DNA of 41,910 nucleotides from Terriglobia bacterium (GTDB taxonomy: Bacteria > Acidobacteriota > Terriglobia > Terriglobales > Acidobacteriaceae). Position 1 is the first letter of the stretch, and each line of letters opens with the position of its first letter. The position numbers were made by a program, and so were the translations under genes. Below the pieces are notes generated by a model. That model made no database searches. It worked only from the letters and a program-made list of their open reading frames with translations, and was not told the DNA's origin. Below are positions 1-7,640 of the stretch, in pieces. Location of the stretch: contig JAJPHW010000021.1 in the NCBI GenBank assembly GCA_021325035.1, positions 1 through 41,910 on the forward strand, given 5' to 3'.

Positions 1-14
1 ACGAAATTCCACGT

Positions 15-461
15 ATGAAGAAAAACGATCTCAAAAAACAAGTCGCCGAAGCCATCCAAGCCTGTCAGGAAAAAAAAGCGGAAGAACTTACGATTCTTGA
101 ACTGGAGAAAAATTCCGGCGCTTTTACCGATTATTTCGTGGTGTGCAGCGGCACCAATCCCCGGCAGGTGCAAGCGATCTCCGACGAGGTGGAGCTTCGC
201 CTGAAGAAAAAGCTCGGTCTTTACCCTAATCAGATCGAAGGCTACAAGCAGGCCGAATGGATTCTGCTCGACTACGTAGATTTCGTGGTCCATGTCTTCG
301 CTGAAAAAGCCCGCAAGTTCTACGATCTCGAGCGGCTGTGGAAGTCGGCGAAGCGCCTCGATGCTGTAGAAATGGCTGCCCCGAAGCCAAAGGCAAAGAG
401 TTCCACTGTTCGCACGGCGGCAAAAAAGACTGTCCGTAAAAAATCCAAGCTAACAGCATAG
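15..461 (+). CDS. rsfS: Ribosomal silencing factor RsfS
   Basis: 148 residues, RsfS/Iojap family. Members bind ribosomal protein L14 on the 50S subunit and block subunit joining when nutrients are scarce. The conserved core is clear: the DYFVVCSGTN segment near residues 39-48, then the KKLGLYPNQIEG and EAEWILLDY-like parts (here QAEWILLDYVDFVVHVF), ending in FYDLERLW. After about residue 112 there is a Lys/Ala-rich basic tail of some 35 residues that the roughly 110-residue family does not need; it is probably disordered and could touch rRNA (inference). The start is an ATG close to the window edge, so the upstream gene (often nadD in this neighbourhood) is out of view. The next gene begins 4 bp after the stop, which suggests an operon with the methyltransferase and rlmH. 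Confidence 0.95.
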   Translation: MKKNDLKKQVAEAIQACQEKKAEELTILELEKNSGAFTDYFVVCSGTNPRQVQAISDEVELRLKKKLGLYPNQIEGYKQAEWILLDYVDFVVHVFAEKARKFYDLERLWKSAKRLDAVEMAAPKPKAKSSTVRTAAKKTVRKKSKLTA

Positions 462-465
462 CGCC

Positions 466-1293
466 ATGAATTCTCCCGCCTCTCCTTCGTGGGGATCATC
501 CTTTCGCCTGGTTGCTTCCGAAAAATGGAAAGCGAAATCTGCGGCGATGGGCCGCGATGTAACCAACACGCTTGTCGAATATGCACAACCTCGCGCGGGA
601 ATGAATGTCCTCGACCTTGCCAGCGGGACTGGCGAGCCCGCAATCACGCTTGCATCGGTGGTTGGTCCGGAGGGCCACGTTACTGCGCTCGACCTTAGCG
701 CTGACTTGTTGAAAATCGCCTCCGAGCGCGCTACACAGCGCGACCTGAAAAACTTCTCAGTCAAACAAGCGGACGCGAACCAACTCCCTTTTGCGGACAA
801 ATCTTTCGACCTTGTGACCAGCCGATTCGGAGTGATGTTTTTTAAGGATGAGGCCCTCACAGAGTCTCGGCGTGTTTTGAAACCTGGCGCGCGCGCCTGT
901 TTTCTAGCTTGGGGATCGCCCGGCCAACCTTATTGGGCGAGTACGATGGGCGTGGTTGGAAAATATATAGGTGGCCCATTGCTGCAACCCGGCGGTCCGA
1001 ATCCCTTTAAATTTGCCGAACCGGGCAGCCTGACCGCTGCGCTCACCCGGGCCGGATTTCAAAACGTCGAAGAAGAAACCCGCACTGTGCCCTGGACCTG
1101 GCCGGGCACTCCCGAAGAAGTCTGGGAACAATGTAAATCTGTCGCCACTCCATTTCTGGCCGCCCTGGAAACAGTTCCCGCTGAAAAATGGCCGGCAATA
1201 AATACTGAAGCGTTGCGTGAAATTCAACGCTATGTGCGCGGGGATCAAATCGAGTTTGGCGCGAGCGTCGTGCTTGCTTCTGGGACATACTGA
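466..1293 (+). CDS. Class I SAM-dependent methyltransferase (UbiE/COQ5-like)
   Basis: 275 residues. The class I Rossmann motif I is readable as VLDLASGTGEP (about residues 48-58), followed by an acidic strand end (ALDLSADLL) and a motif around SFDLVTSRFGVMFF (about 108-121), typical of Methyltransf_11/UbiE-like enzymes. The substrate cannot be told from the sequence; quinone, small-molecule or other targets are all possible. The gene is packed between rsfS (4 bp upstream) and rlmH (3 bp downstream), so it is very likely cotranscribed with these two ribosome-maturation genes, but that alone does not show that it methylates a ribosomal component. Confidence 0.88.
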   Translation: MNSPASPSWGSSFRLVASEKWKAKSAAMGRDVTNTLVEYAQPRAGMNVLDLASGTGEPAITLASVVGPEGHVTALDLSADLLKIASERATQRDLKNFSVKQADANQLPFADKSFDLVTSRFGVMFFKDEALTESRRVLKPGARACFLAWGSPGQPYWASTMGVVGKYIGGPLLQPGGPNPFKFAEPGSLTAALTRAGFQNVEEETRTVPWTWPGTPEEVWEQCKSVATPFLAALETVPAEKWPAINTEALREIQRYVRGDQIEFGASVVLASGTY

Positions 1294-1296
1294 ACC

Positions 1297-1737
1297 ATGA
1301 AACTCAAAGTGGCATGGATTGGCAAAACCAAAGAGCCGGCAATCCAGTCGCTGACAGACGAGTATTTAAAAAGACTAAAACACTACGCCGAAGTCGAAGG
1401 CATCTCCCTTAAGGACGAAGCGGCGCTGCTCAAACTCGCGCGCGAGACGCGTCCAGCCAAACATTCCTTGATTCTGCTCGACAGTCGCGGGAAGCAGCTC
1501 TCCTCCGAGGAACTGGCGAAATGGCTGGGCAAATATCAGGATCGCAACCCGTTGCCGCTCTTGTTCGCCATAGGCGGCGCAGACGGATTTTCTGAAGAAG
1601 CGCACAAATCCGCCACGCTCGTCCTCTCGCTTGGAAAAATGACGCTCGCCCACGAGCTCGCCCGCGTGGTTTTGCTGGAACAGCTTTATCGCGCCTTTAC
1701 GATTCTGAAAGGCCATCCTTACCATCTTGGGCATTAG
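1297..1737 (+). CDS. rlmH: 23S rRNA (pseudouridine1915-N3)-methyltransferase RlmH
   Basis: 146 residues, full length for this SPOUT-fold methyltransferase, which methylates N3 of pseudouridine 1915 in helix 69 of 23S rRNA on assembled ribosomes. Visible marks are the N-terminal KLKVAWIGKTKEP strand, LILLDSRGKQLSSEELA in the middle, the SAM-binding loop FAIGGADGFSEE (about residues 90-101) and the C-terminal LLEQLYRAFTILKGHPYH, where the family ends with a conserved HPYH-type tail. It is the third gene of the tight rsfS-methyltransferase-rlmH block; rsfS and rlmH are often neighbours in bacteria. Confidence 0.95.
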   Translation: MKLKVAWIGKTKEPAIQSLTDEYLKRLKHYAEVEGISLKDEAALLKLARETRPAKHSLILLDSRGKQLSSEELAKWLGKYQDRNPLPLLFAIGGADGFSEEAHKSATLVLSLGKMTLAHELARVVLLEQLYRAFTILKGHPYHLGH

Positions 1738-1807
1738 CGGAACCACCTCCGGCACCTTCGTGACTTTTTCTCGTCGCCTTACAGGATTAAATTAAGATGC
1801 AAGTCCC

Positions 1808-1969
1808 ATGAAAAATATTTCTGATGTGATCCACGACAAAGAAGAACAGATAGTCCGTGTAAGAGCGGAAGTCGAAGCTCTGCGAATTGCTGCTCCCTTG
1901 CTAGACGACGAGAACCGTCCCAACGGCGAGGCTAAATTGCTACGGCCTCAGCCGATTCCTCCCAAATAA
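1808..1969 (+). CDS. Small ORF, 53-residue coiled-coil-like peptide
   Basis: A 53-codon ORF from ATG to TAA, in the gap between rlmH and cobO. The peptide starts MKNISDVIHDKEEQIVRVRA and continues with a Glu/Arg/Leu heptad-like helix to about residue 30, then a polar, Pro-rich tail ending PIPPK. From memory, short ORFs with this kind of start (M-x-N-I-x-x-V-x-x-x-K-E) recur in acidobacterial genomes, which is why I call it coding; I could not check. There is no strong Shine-Dalgarno sequence. Function is unknown. Confidence 0.55.
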   Translation: MKNISDVIHDKEEQIVRVRAEVEALRIAAPLLDDENRPNGEAKLLRPQPIPPK

Positions 1970-2023
1970 ATAGTCGGCACGGCGCAGCATTCGCCGAAAG
2001 CAGCTACAATCTAGAATCCGCTC

Positions 2024-2560
2024 ATGTCAGACGTTCGCCGAGGATTGATCATCGTCAACACCGGCCCCGGCAAGGGTAAGACCACGGCCGCCATGGGAAC
2101 GGCTTTGCGCGCTGTGGGTCAGGGGATGAAAGTGCTCATGCTGCAATTTCTCAAAGGCTCATGGCATTATGGCGAACTTGATGCTGTGAAAGCGTTTGGC
2201 GACAAGTTCATCATGAAGCAGATGGGGCGTGGCTTTGTGAAGGTCGGCGGTGAAAAGCCTGATACCGAAGATGTTCGGATGGTTGAGGAAGCCTGGGCCG
2301 AGGCTGAGATGGCGATTCAATCCGGCGAGTGGGATTTAGTCGTGCTCGATGAGATTAATTACGCTATCAGTTACAAGATGCTCGACCCGGAAAAAGTTGC
2401 CGAAAGCCTGAAAAAGAAGCCGGAAATGGTGCATGTCATCTTGACGGGACGCAATGCGCATCCGACAATTGTCGAACTGGCCGATACCGTAACCGAAATG
2501 CGGCAGGTGAAGCACGCCTACGAAAAAGGCGTGATGGCGCAACGAGGAATCGAATACTGA
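2024..2560 (+). CDS. cobO: Cob(I)yrinic acid a,c-diamide adenosyltransferase (CobO/BtuR type)
   Basis: 178 residues. The Walker A loop is NTGPGKGKTT (residues 12-21) close to the N-terminus, followed by VLMLQFLKGSWHYGEL and the Walker B-like DLVVLDEINYAI, which together are diagnostic for the CobA/CobO/BtuR family. The enzyme transfers the adenosyl group of ATP to Co(I) corrinoids, making adenosylcobalamin or its precursors. No other cobalamin gene lies nearby, so it may serve salvage rather than a local de novo pathway (inference). A possible -10 (TACAAT, 2005-2010) lies 13 bp before the ATG. The stop codon shares one base with the accD start, so the two genes are probably translationally coupled. 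Confidence 0.92.
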   Translation: MSDVRRGLIIVNTGPGKGKTTAAMGTALRAVGQGMKVLMLQFLKGSWHYGELDAVKAFGDKFIMKQMGRGFVKVGGEKPDTEDVRMVEEAWAEAEMAIQSGEWDLVVLDEINYAISYKMLDPEKVAESLKKKPEMVHVILTGRNAHPTIVELADTVTEMRQVKHAYEKGVMAQRGIEY

Positions 2561-3411
2561 TGACCTGGTTCAAAAGACAATCCGGCGAGCTGGATACTTC
2601 GGGCGAAAAGAATGTCCGCACCGAAGGTTTGTGGATTAAGTGCGAGAGCTGCCGCCAGATCATCTGGAAAAAAGACATTGAAGAGAATCTGAACGTCTGC
2701 CCCAAGTGCGACAAGCACTTCCGCATTGATGCCCGCACCCGCCTGGCTCAGCTCCTCGATGATGGTCAATACGAAACTTTCGATGCCAACCTGGTTTCCA
2801 CCGATCCGTTGAAGTTTGTGGATCTGAAAGCCTACTCATCCCGCTTGAAGCAGGCGCAATCCGACACAGGATTAAAAGATGCGGTCATCAACGCCAAAGG
2901 CAAATTAAACGGGCGTCCGGTCATTGTCAGCTCGATGGAGTATGCATTCATCGGCGGAAGCATGGGAGCGGTCGTTGGAGAAGAAATCGCCCGCGCGGTC
3001 GAGCATGCCGCTGCGCAAAAAGTCCCGCTGATTATTGTCTCCGCTTCTGGTGGCGCGCGCATGATGGAAGGCGTCATCAGCTTGATGCAACTCGCCAAAA
3101 TTTCAGCTGCGCTGGCGCGACTGGATGAAGCAAAAGTTCCCTACATTTCTCTTCTTACGGATCCCACGACAGGCGGCGTGACCGCTTCTTTTGCCATGCT
3201 CGGCGACTTGAACATCGCTGAGCCGGGGGCGCTTATCGGATTTGCCGGCCCCCGCGTTATCGAACAAACCATCCGGCAAAAACTACCGCAAGGTTTCCAG
3301 CGCAGTGAGTTTCTTCTCGAACACGGCATGCTCGACGCCGTCGTTCCGCGAAAAGAACTGAAAAGCTACATTGACCGCGCGCTGTCTTTCATGGCGCAAA
3401 AGGCCGCCTGA
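2560..3411 (+). CDS. accD: Acetyl-CoA carboxylase carboxyltransferase subunit beta
   Basis: 283 residues. AccD forms, with AccA, the carboxyltransferase that moves CO2 from carboxybiotin to acetyl-CoA to make malonyl-CoA. The N-terminal four-cysteine zinc finger is complete: C28-x2-C31 and C47-x2-C50. The crotonase-like core includes SSMEYAFIGGSMGAVVGEEIARAVE in the middle and SGGARMMEGVISLMQMAK-like residues (here SGGARMMEGVISLMQLAK), which form the acyl-CoA/biotin site. The ATG overlaps the cobO TGA by one base. accA is not in the window. The order accD then folC is common in bacteria. Confidence 0.96.
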   Translation: MTWFKRQSGELDTSGEKNVRTEGLWIKCESCRQIIWKKDIEENLNVCPKCDKHFRIDARTRLAQLLDDGQYETFDANLVSTDPLKFVDLKAYSSRLKQAQSDTGLKDAVINAKGKLNGRPVIVSSMEYAFIGGSMGAVVGEEIARAVEHAAAQKVPLIIVSASGGARMMEGVISLMQLAKISAALARLDEAKVPYISLLTDPTTGGVTASFAMLGDLNIAEPGALIGFAGPRVIEQTIRQKLPQGFQRSEFLLEHGMLDAVVPRKELKSYIDRALSFMAQKAA

Positions 3412-3511
3412 TCCATCTGGTTGTTGAATACTCCATTCAGCCTTTATTCGCTGCATTCTGACGCGTCAATCTCCAGAAAATCCCGCTAAAACTGGTAGTC
3501 TTACTACATTG

Positions 3512-4891
3512 ATGTCCTACGAAACCGCGGTCGCGAACATGTACGCGCTGGGCCATGAATTGGCCAACACGCCCTCGCAGAAGTTCGATTTGGCGCACAT
3601 GCGCGCTCTGCTGGCAGGGCTTGGTAATCCAGAAAAGAAATTCCCCGCCGTTCTCATTGCCGGAACCAATGGCAAAGGTTCGACCGCCGCCACGCTTGCG
3701 TCAATCCTGCAAGCTTCCGGCTTGCGCACCGGACTCTATACTTCTCCTCATCTCATTCGTCTCAATGAGCGCATACGCATCAACGGCGATGCCATCACCG
3801 ATGGCGAATTTGCGTTGTTGCACGATGTGGTGGAGCGTGCCGCCGAGCGTTTAGTCAGCGACGGCGAATTGCCCTGGCATCCCAGTTTTTTCGAGATGAT
3901 GACGGCCATCGCCTTCGAGCATTTTGCGCAAAATAAAGTCGAAATCGCTGTGCTTGAGGTTGGCATGGGTGGCCGTCTCGACGCCACTAACGTGGTCGAA
4001 CCGCGGGTAAGCGTCATCACTGATATTTCGTTCGACCACCAGCAATTTTTAGGGAACACACTTACGGAGATTGCGCGCGAGAAGGCCGGAATTATCCGCC
4101 CCGGTGGAGTAGTTGTGACGCTGCCGCAGCAACCGGAAGCAAATGACGTTATCGGCAATACAGTTCTGGAATTAAAAGCCAACGGGGTTAACGCCGTTCC
4201 CTTTGTCCCGCCGGTTTCACCAGCAAGCGCAAGTTATGAGGCGGTGGATAGCACAGGTCATCCAATTTCCCGCTATCCCTTGCAAGTCATGGGGAAAGAA
4301 ATCCTGGTCGAAACGCCGCTCATCGGCCGCCATCAATTACGCAATGTCGCACTGGCAATTGCCGCAGCGGACGAACTTCGCAAACAGGGATTCGCGATTA
4401 CGCCGGAAGCCATCGAGCGCGGCGTTCGCCAGACTCGCTGGCCGGGCAGGTTTCATGTGCTTCCCGCTGCCAACGTTTCTGCTTCAAACATTGCTGCTTC
4501 AAAGAGTGAACCGGAATATGTCTTCGACGCTGCCCACAACCCTGCCGGAGCGTGGGCGTTACGCTCAGCATTATCCGCCCGCTACGAGGGCCGGCCTTTG
4601 ATTCTGGTTTTTGGCGTGATGCGGGACAAAGCTGTTCGGGAAATCTCCGAAATCTTATTTCCTTTGGTGGACCAGGTGATCGCCACACGTGCTGAGAATC
4701 CTAGAGCAGCGTCACCGGAGGAGATCAAGCAGGCCGCGAGCCGCATTGCAGCGGACATCGAGGAAGCGCCCGATGTCGCATCTGCGCTCCATAAAGCCAA
4801 AATTGCCGCCGGCGAAAAAGGAATCGTCGTCATAGCCGGCTCCATCTACATTGTGGGAGAAGCGATGCGGTTGCTTGATGTCCGCATCTGA
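3512..4891 (+). CDS. folC: Folylpolyglutamate synthase / dihydrofolate synthase
   Basis: 459 residues from the ATG at 3512; a TTG directly before it (3509) would add one residue and is less likely. FolC adds glutamate to dihydropteroate and/or to folates with ATP in the cytoplasm. The Mur-ligase ATP loop is AGTNGKGST (about residues 50-58), followed by the TSPHLIRLNERIRI folate-site segment and VLEVGMGGRLDATN, all hallmarks of the family. The C-terminal domain contains VFDAAHNPAGA and FGVMRDKAV, as expected. Whether it has both activities cannot be decided here. It lies 100 bp after accD and 6 bp before plsC, so plsC is probably cotranscribed. Confidence 0.95.
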   Translation: MSYETAVANMYALGHELANTPSQKFDLAHMRALLAGLGNPEKKFPAVLIAGTNGKGSTAATLASILQASGLRTGLYTSPHLIRLNERIRINGDAITDGEFALLHDVVERAAERLVSDGELPWHPSFFEMMTAIAFEHFAQNKVEIAVLEVGMGGRLDATNVVEPRVSVITDISFDHQQFLGNTLTEIAREKAGIIRPGGVVVTLPQQPEANDVIGNTVLELKANGVNAVPFVPPVSPASASYEAVDSTGHPISRYPLQVMGKEILVETPLIGRHQLRNVALAIAAADELRKQGFAITPEAIERGVRQTRWPGRFHVLPAANVSASNIAASKSEPEYVFDAAHNPAGAWALRSALSARYEGRPLILVFGVMRDKAVREISEILFPLVDQVIATRAENPRAASPEEIKQAASRIAADIEEAPDVASALHKAKIAAGEKGIVVIAGSIYIVGEAMRLLDVRI

Positions 4892-4897
4892 TAACCA

Positions 4898-5695
4898 TTG
4901 CCGACCGACCGCACATTAACGGACGAAATTCAAAGCGCGCCAAAAACCGTGACGGAGCGGCATTACGGCTTTCTCAGCCTCTTGCGCTCATTTTTAATTT
5001 TCGATCCCATCATTTGGGCATTCACTGTAGTTCTTGGCGTTCTCGCTATCCCTGTTTCGCTTTTCGGCGAAAAAGAACGCATTTTGCACAACTTTGCGCG
5101 CTTCTGGTCGTGGCTGATCATGAAGACGATTCAGTCGCCGACTATGGTTACTGGCCTCGACAAAATTGACACGACCAAGCCGCACGTCTATGCCGTGAAT
5201 CACGCCTCGGCGCTCGACATTCCTGTTTTATACGTCTATCTGCCGTTTCAATTTCGTATTGCCTTCAAGAAAGAATTGCTTGCGTACCCGATTGTGGGCT
5301 GGCATTTAAAGCGCTCCGGGCAAATCTGCATTGATCAGCAAAACTCTGCGCGCTCCATCAGCAGCGTGCGCTACGCTCTTAAGAGTCTCAAGCATGGCAT
5401 GCCGTTTGTGATTTTTCCCGAAGGCGGCCGCACACCGGATGGCGACATAAAACCCTTCATGGCGGGAGCATTTTTTCTTGCCATCAAAGCGCAAGTGGAT
5501 GTCGTTCCGGTGGCCCTCGTTGGAACTTATGAGTTATTGCCCATGAATACCTACCACATCAAATCACGGCCTTTGGAAATGCGCGTAGGCGCGCCAATAT
5601 CCACTGAGGGTCTTACGTTGCGCGATATGGAAAGCCTTTCCGCCAAAGTGAAAGCCGCGATGAAAGAGCTTTATTACTCCGAACGAAAGAAATGA
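4898..5695 (+). CDS. plsC: 1-acyl-sn-glycerol-3-phosphate acyltransferase (PlsC family)
   Basis: 265 residues. It carries the acyltransferase motif I NHASALD (H102-x4-D107) and the motif III part FPEGGRTPDGD (about residues 171-181), which bind the catalytic base and the glycerol phosphate. Hydrophobic stretches near residues 30-55 would anchor it in the inner membrane, where it would acylate lysophosphatidate to phosphatidate. The start is a TTG at 4898, 6 bp after the folC stop, with no good Shine-Dalgarno sequence; no ATG lies near. Related families (lysophospholipid acyltransferases) share these motifs, so the acceptor is inferred. Confidence 0.88.
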   Translation: MPTDRTLTDEIQSAPKTVTERHYGFLSLLRSFLIFDPIIWAFTVVLGVLAIPVSLFGEKERILHNFARFWSWLIMKTIQSPTMVTGLDKIDTTKPHVYAVNHASALDIPVLYVYLPFQFRIAFKKELLAYPIVGWHLKRSGQICIDQQNSARSISSVRYALKSLKHGMPFVIFPEGGRTPDGDIKPFMAGAFFLAIKAQVDVVPVALVGTYELLPMNTYHIKSRPLEMRVGAPISTEGLTLRDMESLSAKVKAAMKELYYSERKK

Positions 5696-5699
5696 AAAC

Positions 5700-5749
5700 G
5701 TAGTGGCAGGCGTCCTCACCTGTCGAATCTAAGACCCGCCCTACACAAT
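5700..5749 (+). repeat. Degenerate copy A of the stem-loop repeat
   Basis: Between plsC and the M2 peptidase gene. It starts gtag (5700-5703) and closes ctac (5741-5744). The first arm (ggcaggcg / cacctgtc around a TCCT loop) pairs imperfectly. It resembles the copies at 7587, 12471 and 13099 but lacks a recognisable second arm. Confidence 0.5.
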
Positions 5750-5788
5750 TTCCGTCTTCTCATAGATAATCCTCGGCGGGAGATTTTC

Positions 5789-7582
5789 ATGCGACGACTA
5801 GCCGCTGTTCTTGCAGTTATTGTTCTTTCCGCGATTTCACAAGCGCAAAATTCAAAACCGACTCTTGCCGACGCGCAGGAGTTCATGAAAAACGCTGAAG
5901 CCCGTCTCAGCGAACTCAGCGTCAAAGGCAACCGCGCCGGATGGGTGCAGGAAAACTTCATCACCGACGATACCGAGGCGATTTCCGCCGACGCCAACGA
6001 CGAAATTTCAGCCGCGACCACCGAACTCGTCGAGCAGGCCAAGCGCTTCGACGGGCTGAAGATGCCGCCTGATCTCGCGCGCAAGTTCTTATTATTGCGC
6101 TTATCGCTGACCGCGCCGACGCCCAAAGATCCAGTGTTGCGAAAAGAAATGACGAAGATCGCCGCTTCGCTTGATGCCGATTACGGCAAAGGCAAGTACT
6201 GCAAGGCATCCGGCGAATGCCTCGACATCAGCTCCGTCGAAACCAAAATGGCCGAAAGCCGCGATCCACAGGAGTTGCTCGACCTCTGGAAGGGCTGGCA
6301 TACCATCGGCCCTCCCATGCGCGACCGCTTCGCTCGCTTTGTGGAGCTCTCCAACCAAGGCGCGCGCGAAATGGGATTCAAAGACACCGGCGCTCTGTGG
6401 CGCTCGGGTTACGACATGCCGCCCGATGCTTTCAGTGCCGATCTCGAGCGCCTGTGGAATCAAGTTCGTCCTCTGTATCTCTCGCTGCACACCTATGTTC
6501 GCGCTCAGCTTGTCAAGAAATACGGCCCGAACGTCGTTCCGCCCGATGGCCCCATTCCCGCTGACCTTCTCGGCAACATCTGGGCGCAAGACTGGACGCA
6601 CATCTTCCCCATTCTCGGCCTGCCGGAAAATAGTCGCGGCTACGACCTGACGGAATTGCTGAAAGAGAAAAATCTCGATGCCAAAGGAATGGTGAAATAC
6701 GGCGAAGGCTTCTTCACTTCGATGGGTTTTGCTCCATTGCCCAAAACGTTCTGGGAACGGTCGTTATTTACTAAGCCCGCCGACCGTGATGTCGTTTGCC
6801 ACGCCAGCGCATGGGACATTGATAATCAGGATGACCTTCGCATCAAAATGTGCATTCTCGTGCGCGATGAAGATTTCATCACTGTCCATCACGAACTGGG
6901 CCACAACTTCTACCAGCGTGCTTACAAGAGTCAGCCATTTTTGTTTGAGAACGGGGCGAACGATGGTTTTCACGAAGCCATCGGCGACTCCATCGCTCTC
7001 GCCGTTACGCCCGAATACCTGAAAAAAGTTGGGCTGCTCGACAAAGTTCCACCGCCGGAAGCCGATATTCCTCTGCTCTTGCAGCAGGCGCTGGACCGGG
7101 TCGCGTTTCTTCCTTTTGGATTGCTGATTGATCAATGGCGCTGGAAGGTTTTCTCCGGCGAAATCAAACCCGCCGACTACAACAAAGCTTGGTGGGAATT
7201 ACGCAAGAAATACCAAGGCGTGGCCCCGCCGGTTGAGCGCACCGAAGCAGACTTCGATCCGGGCGCAAAATATCACGTTGCCGCCAACGTGCCCTATACC
7301 CGTTATTTCCTCGCGCACATTCTGGAGTTCCAGTTCTACCGTGCGATGTGCAAAGCCGCCGGATACACCGGCCCGCTCAATCGCTGCACTTTCTATGGAT
7401 CAAAAGAAGCCGGCGCTCAATTCAACAAAATGCTTGAGATGGGGCAGAGCAAGCCCTGGCCGGATGCCCTCGAAGCCGGAACCGGCGAACGTCAGATTGA
7501 TGGCAGCGCAATCATTGAATACTTCGCGCCGCTACAGAAATGGCTTGACGAACAAAACAAAGGCCAAAAGGTCGGCTGGTAA
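5789..7582 (+). CDS. Secreted M2-family metallopeptidase (ACE-like dipeptidyl carboxypeptidase)
   Basis: 597 residues. A short basic start and hydrophobic core (MRRLAAVLAVIVLSAISQAQ) form a signal peptide, so the enzyme is exported. The zinc site is HELGH (H368-E369-x2-H372), and the third ligand is the Glu of GFHEAIGD, 24 residues after the second His, the same spacing as in angiotensin-converting enzyme. Length and the surrounding segments fit one M2 domain; such enzymes remove C-terminal dipeptides from peptides. The natural substrate is unknown; peptide nutrition is a reasonable guess. The ATG has a GGGAG Shine-Dalgarno sequence about 6 bp upstream. The gene seems monocistronic and converges with the next gene. 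Confidence 0.93.
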   Translation: MRRLAAVLAVIVLSAISQAQNSKPTLADAQEFMKNAEARLSELSVKGNRAGWVQENFITDDTEAISADANDEISAATTELVEQAKRFDGLKMPPDLARKFLLLRLSLTAPTPKDPVLRKEMTKIAASLDADYGKGKYCKASGECLDISSVETKMAESRDPQELLDLWKGWHTIGPPMRDRFARFVELSNQGAREMGFKDTGALWRSGYDMPPDAFSADLERLWNQVRPLYLSLHTYVRAQLVKKYGPNVVPPDGPIPADLLGNIWAQDWTHIFPILGLPENSRGYDLTELLKEKNLDAKGMVKYGEGFFTSMGFAPLPKTFWERSLFTKPADRDVVCHASAWDIDNQDDLRIKMCILVRDEDFITVHHELGHNFYQRAYKSQPFLFENGANDGFHEAIGDSIALAVTPEYLKKVGLLDKVPPPEADIPLLLQQALDRVAFLPFGLLIDQWRWKVFSGEIKPADYNKAWWELRKKYQGVAPPVERTEADFDPGAKYHVAANVPYTRYFLAHILEFQFYRAMCKAAGYTGPLNRCTFYGSKEAGAQFNKMLEMGQSKPWPDALEAGTGERQIDGSAIIEYFAPLQKWLDEQNKGQKVGW

Positions 7583-7586
7583 AAAT

Positions 7587-7635
7587 GCTTGTGTAGGGGC
7601 AGGTGTCCTCACCTGCCCATTTTAAAAATTCAAGC
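7587..7635 (+). repeat. One-armed copy B of the stem-loop repeat, possible terminator
   Basis: Begins gcttgtgtagg (7587-7597) and has the perfect first arm ggcaggtg-TCCT-cacctgcc. It is followed by ATTTTAAAA, and a short caagc at 7631-7635 can pair with the initial gcttg. It lies between the convergent peptidase and binding-protein genes, where a hairpin plus T/A run could end transcription from both sides (inference). Confidence 0.65.
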
Positions 7636-7640
7636 AAAAT

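Noticed and set aside
1970-2023. Cobalamin riboswitch before cobO
   Set aside because: The gap is only 54 bp and has no B12-box.
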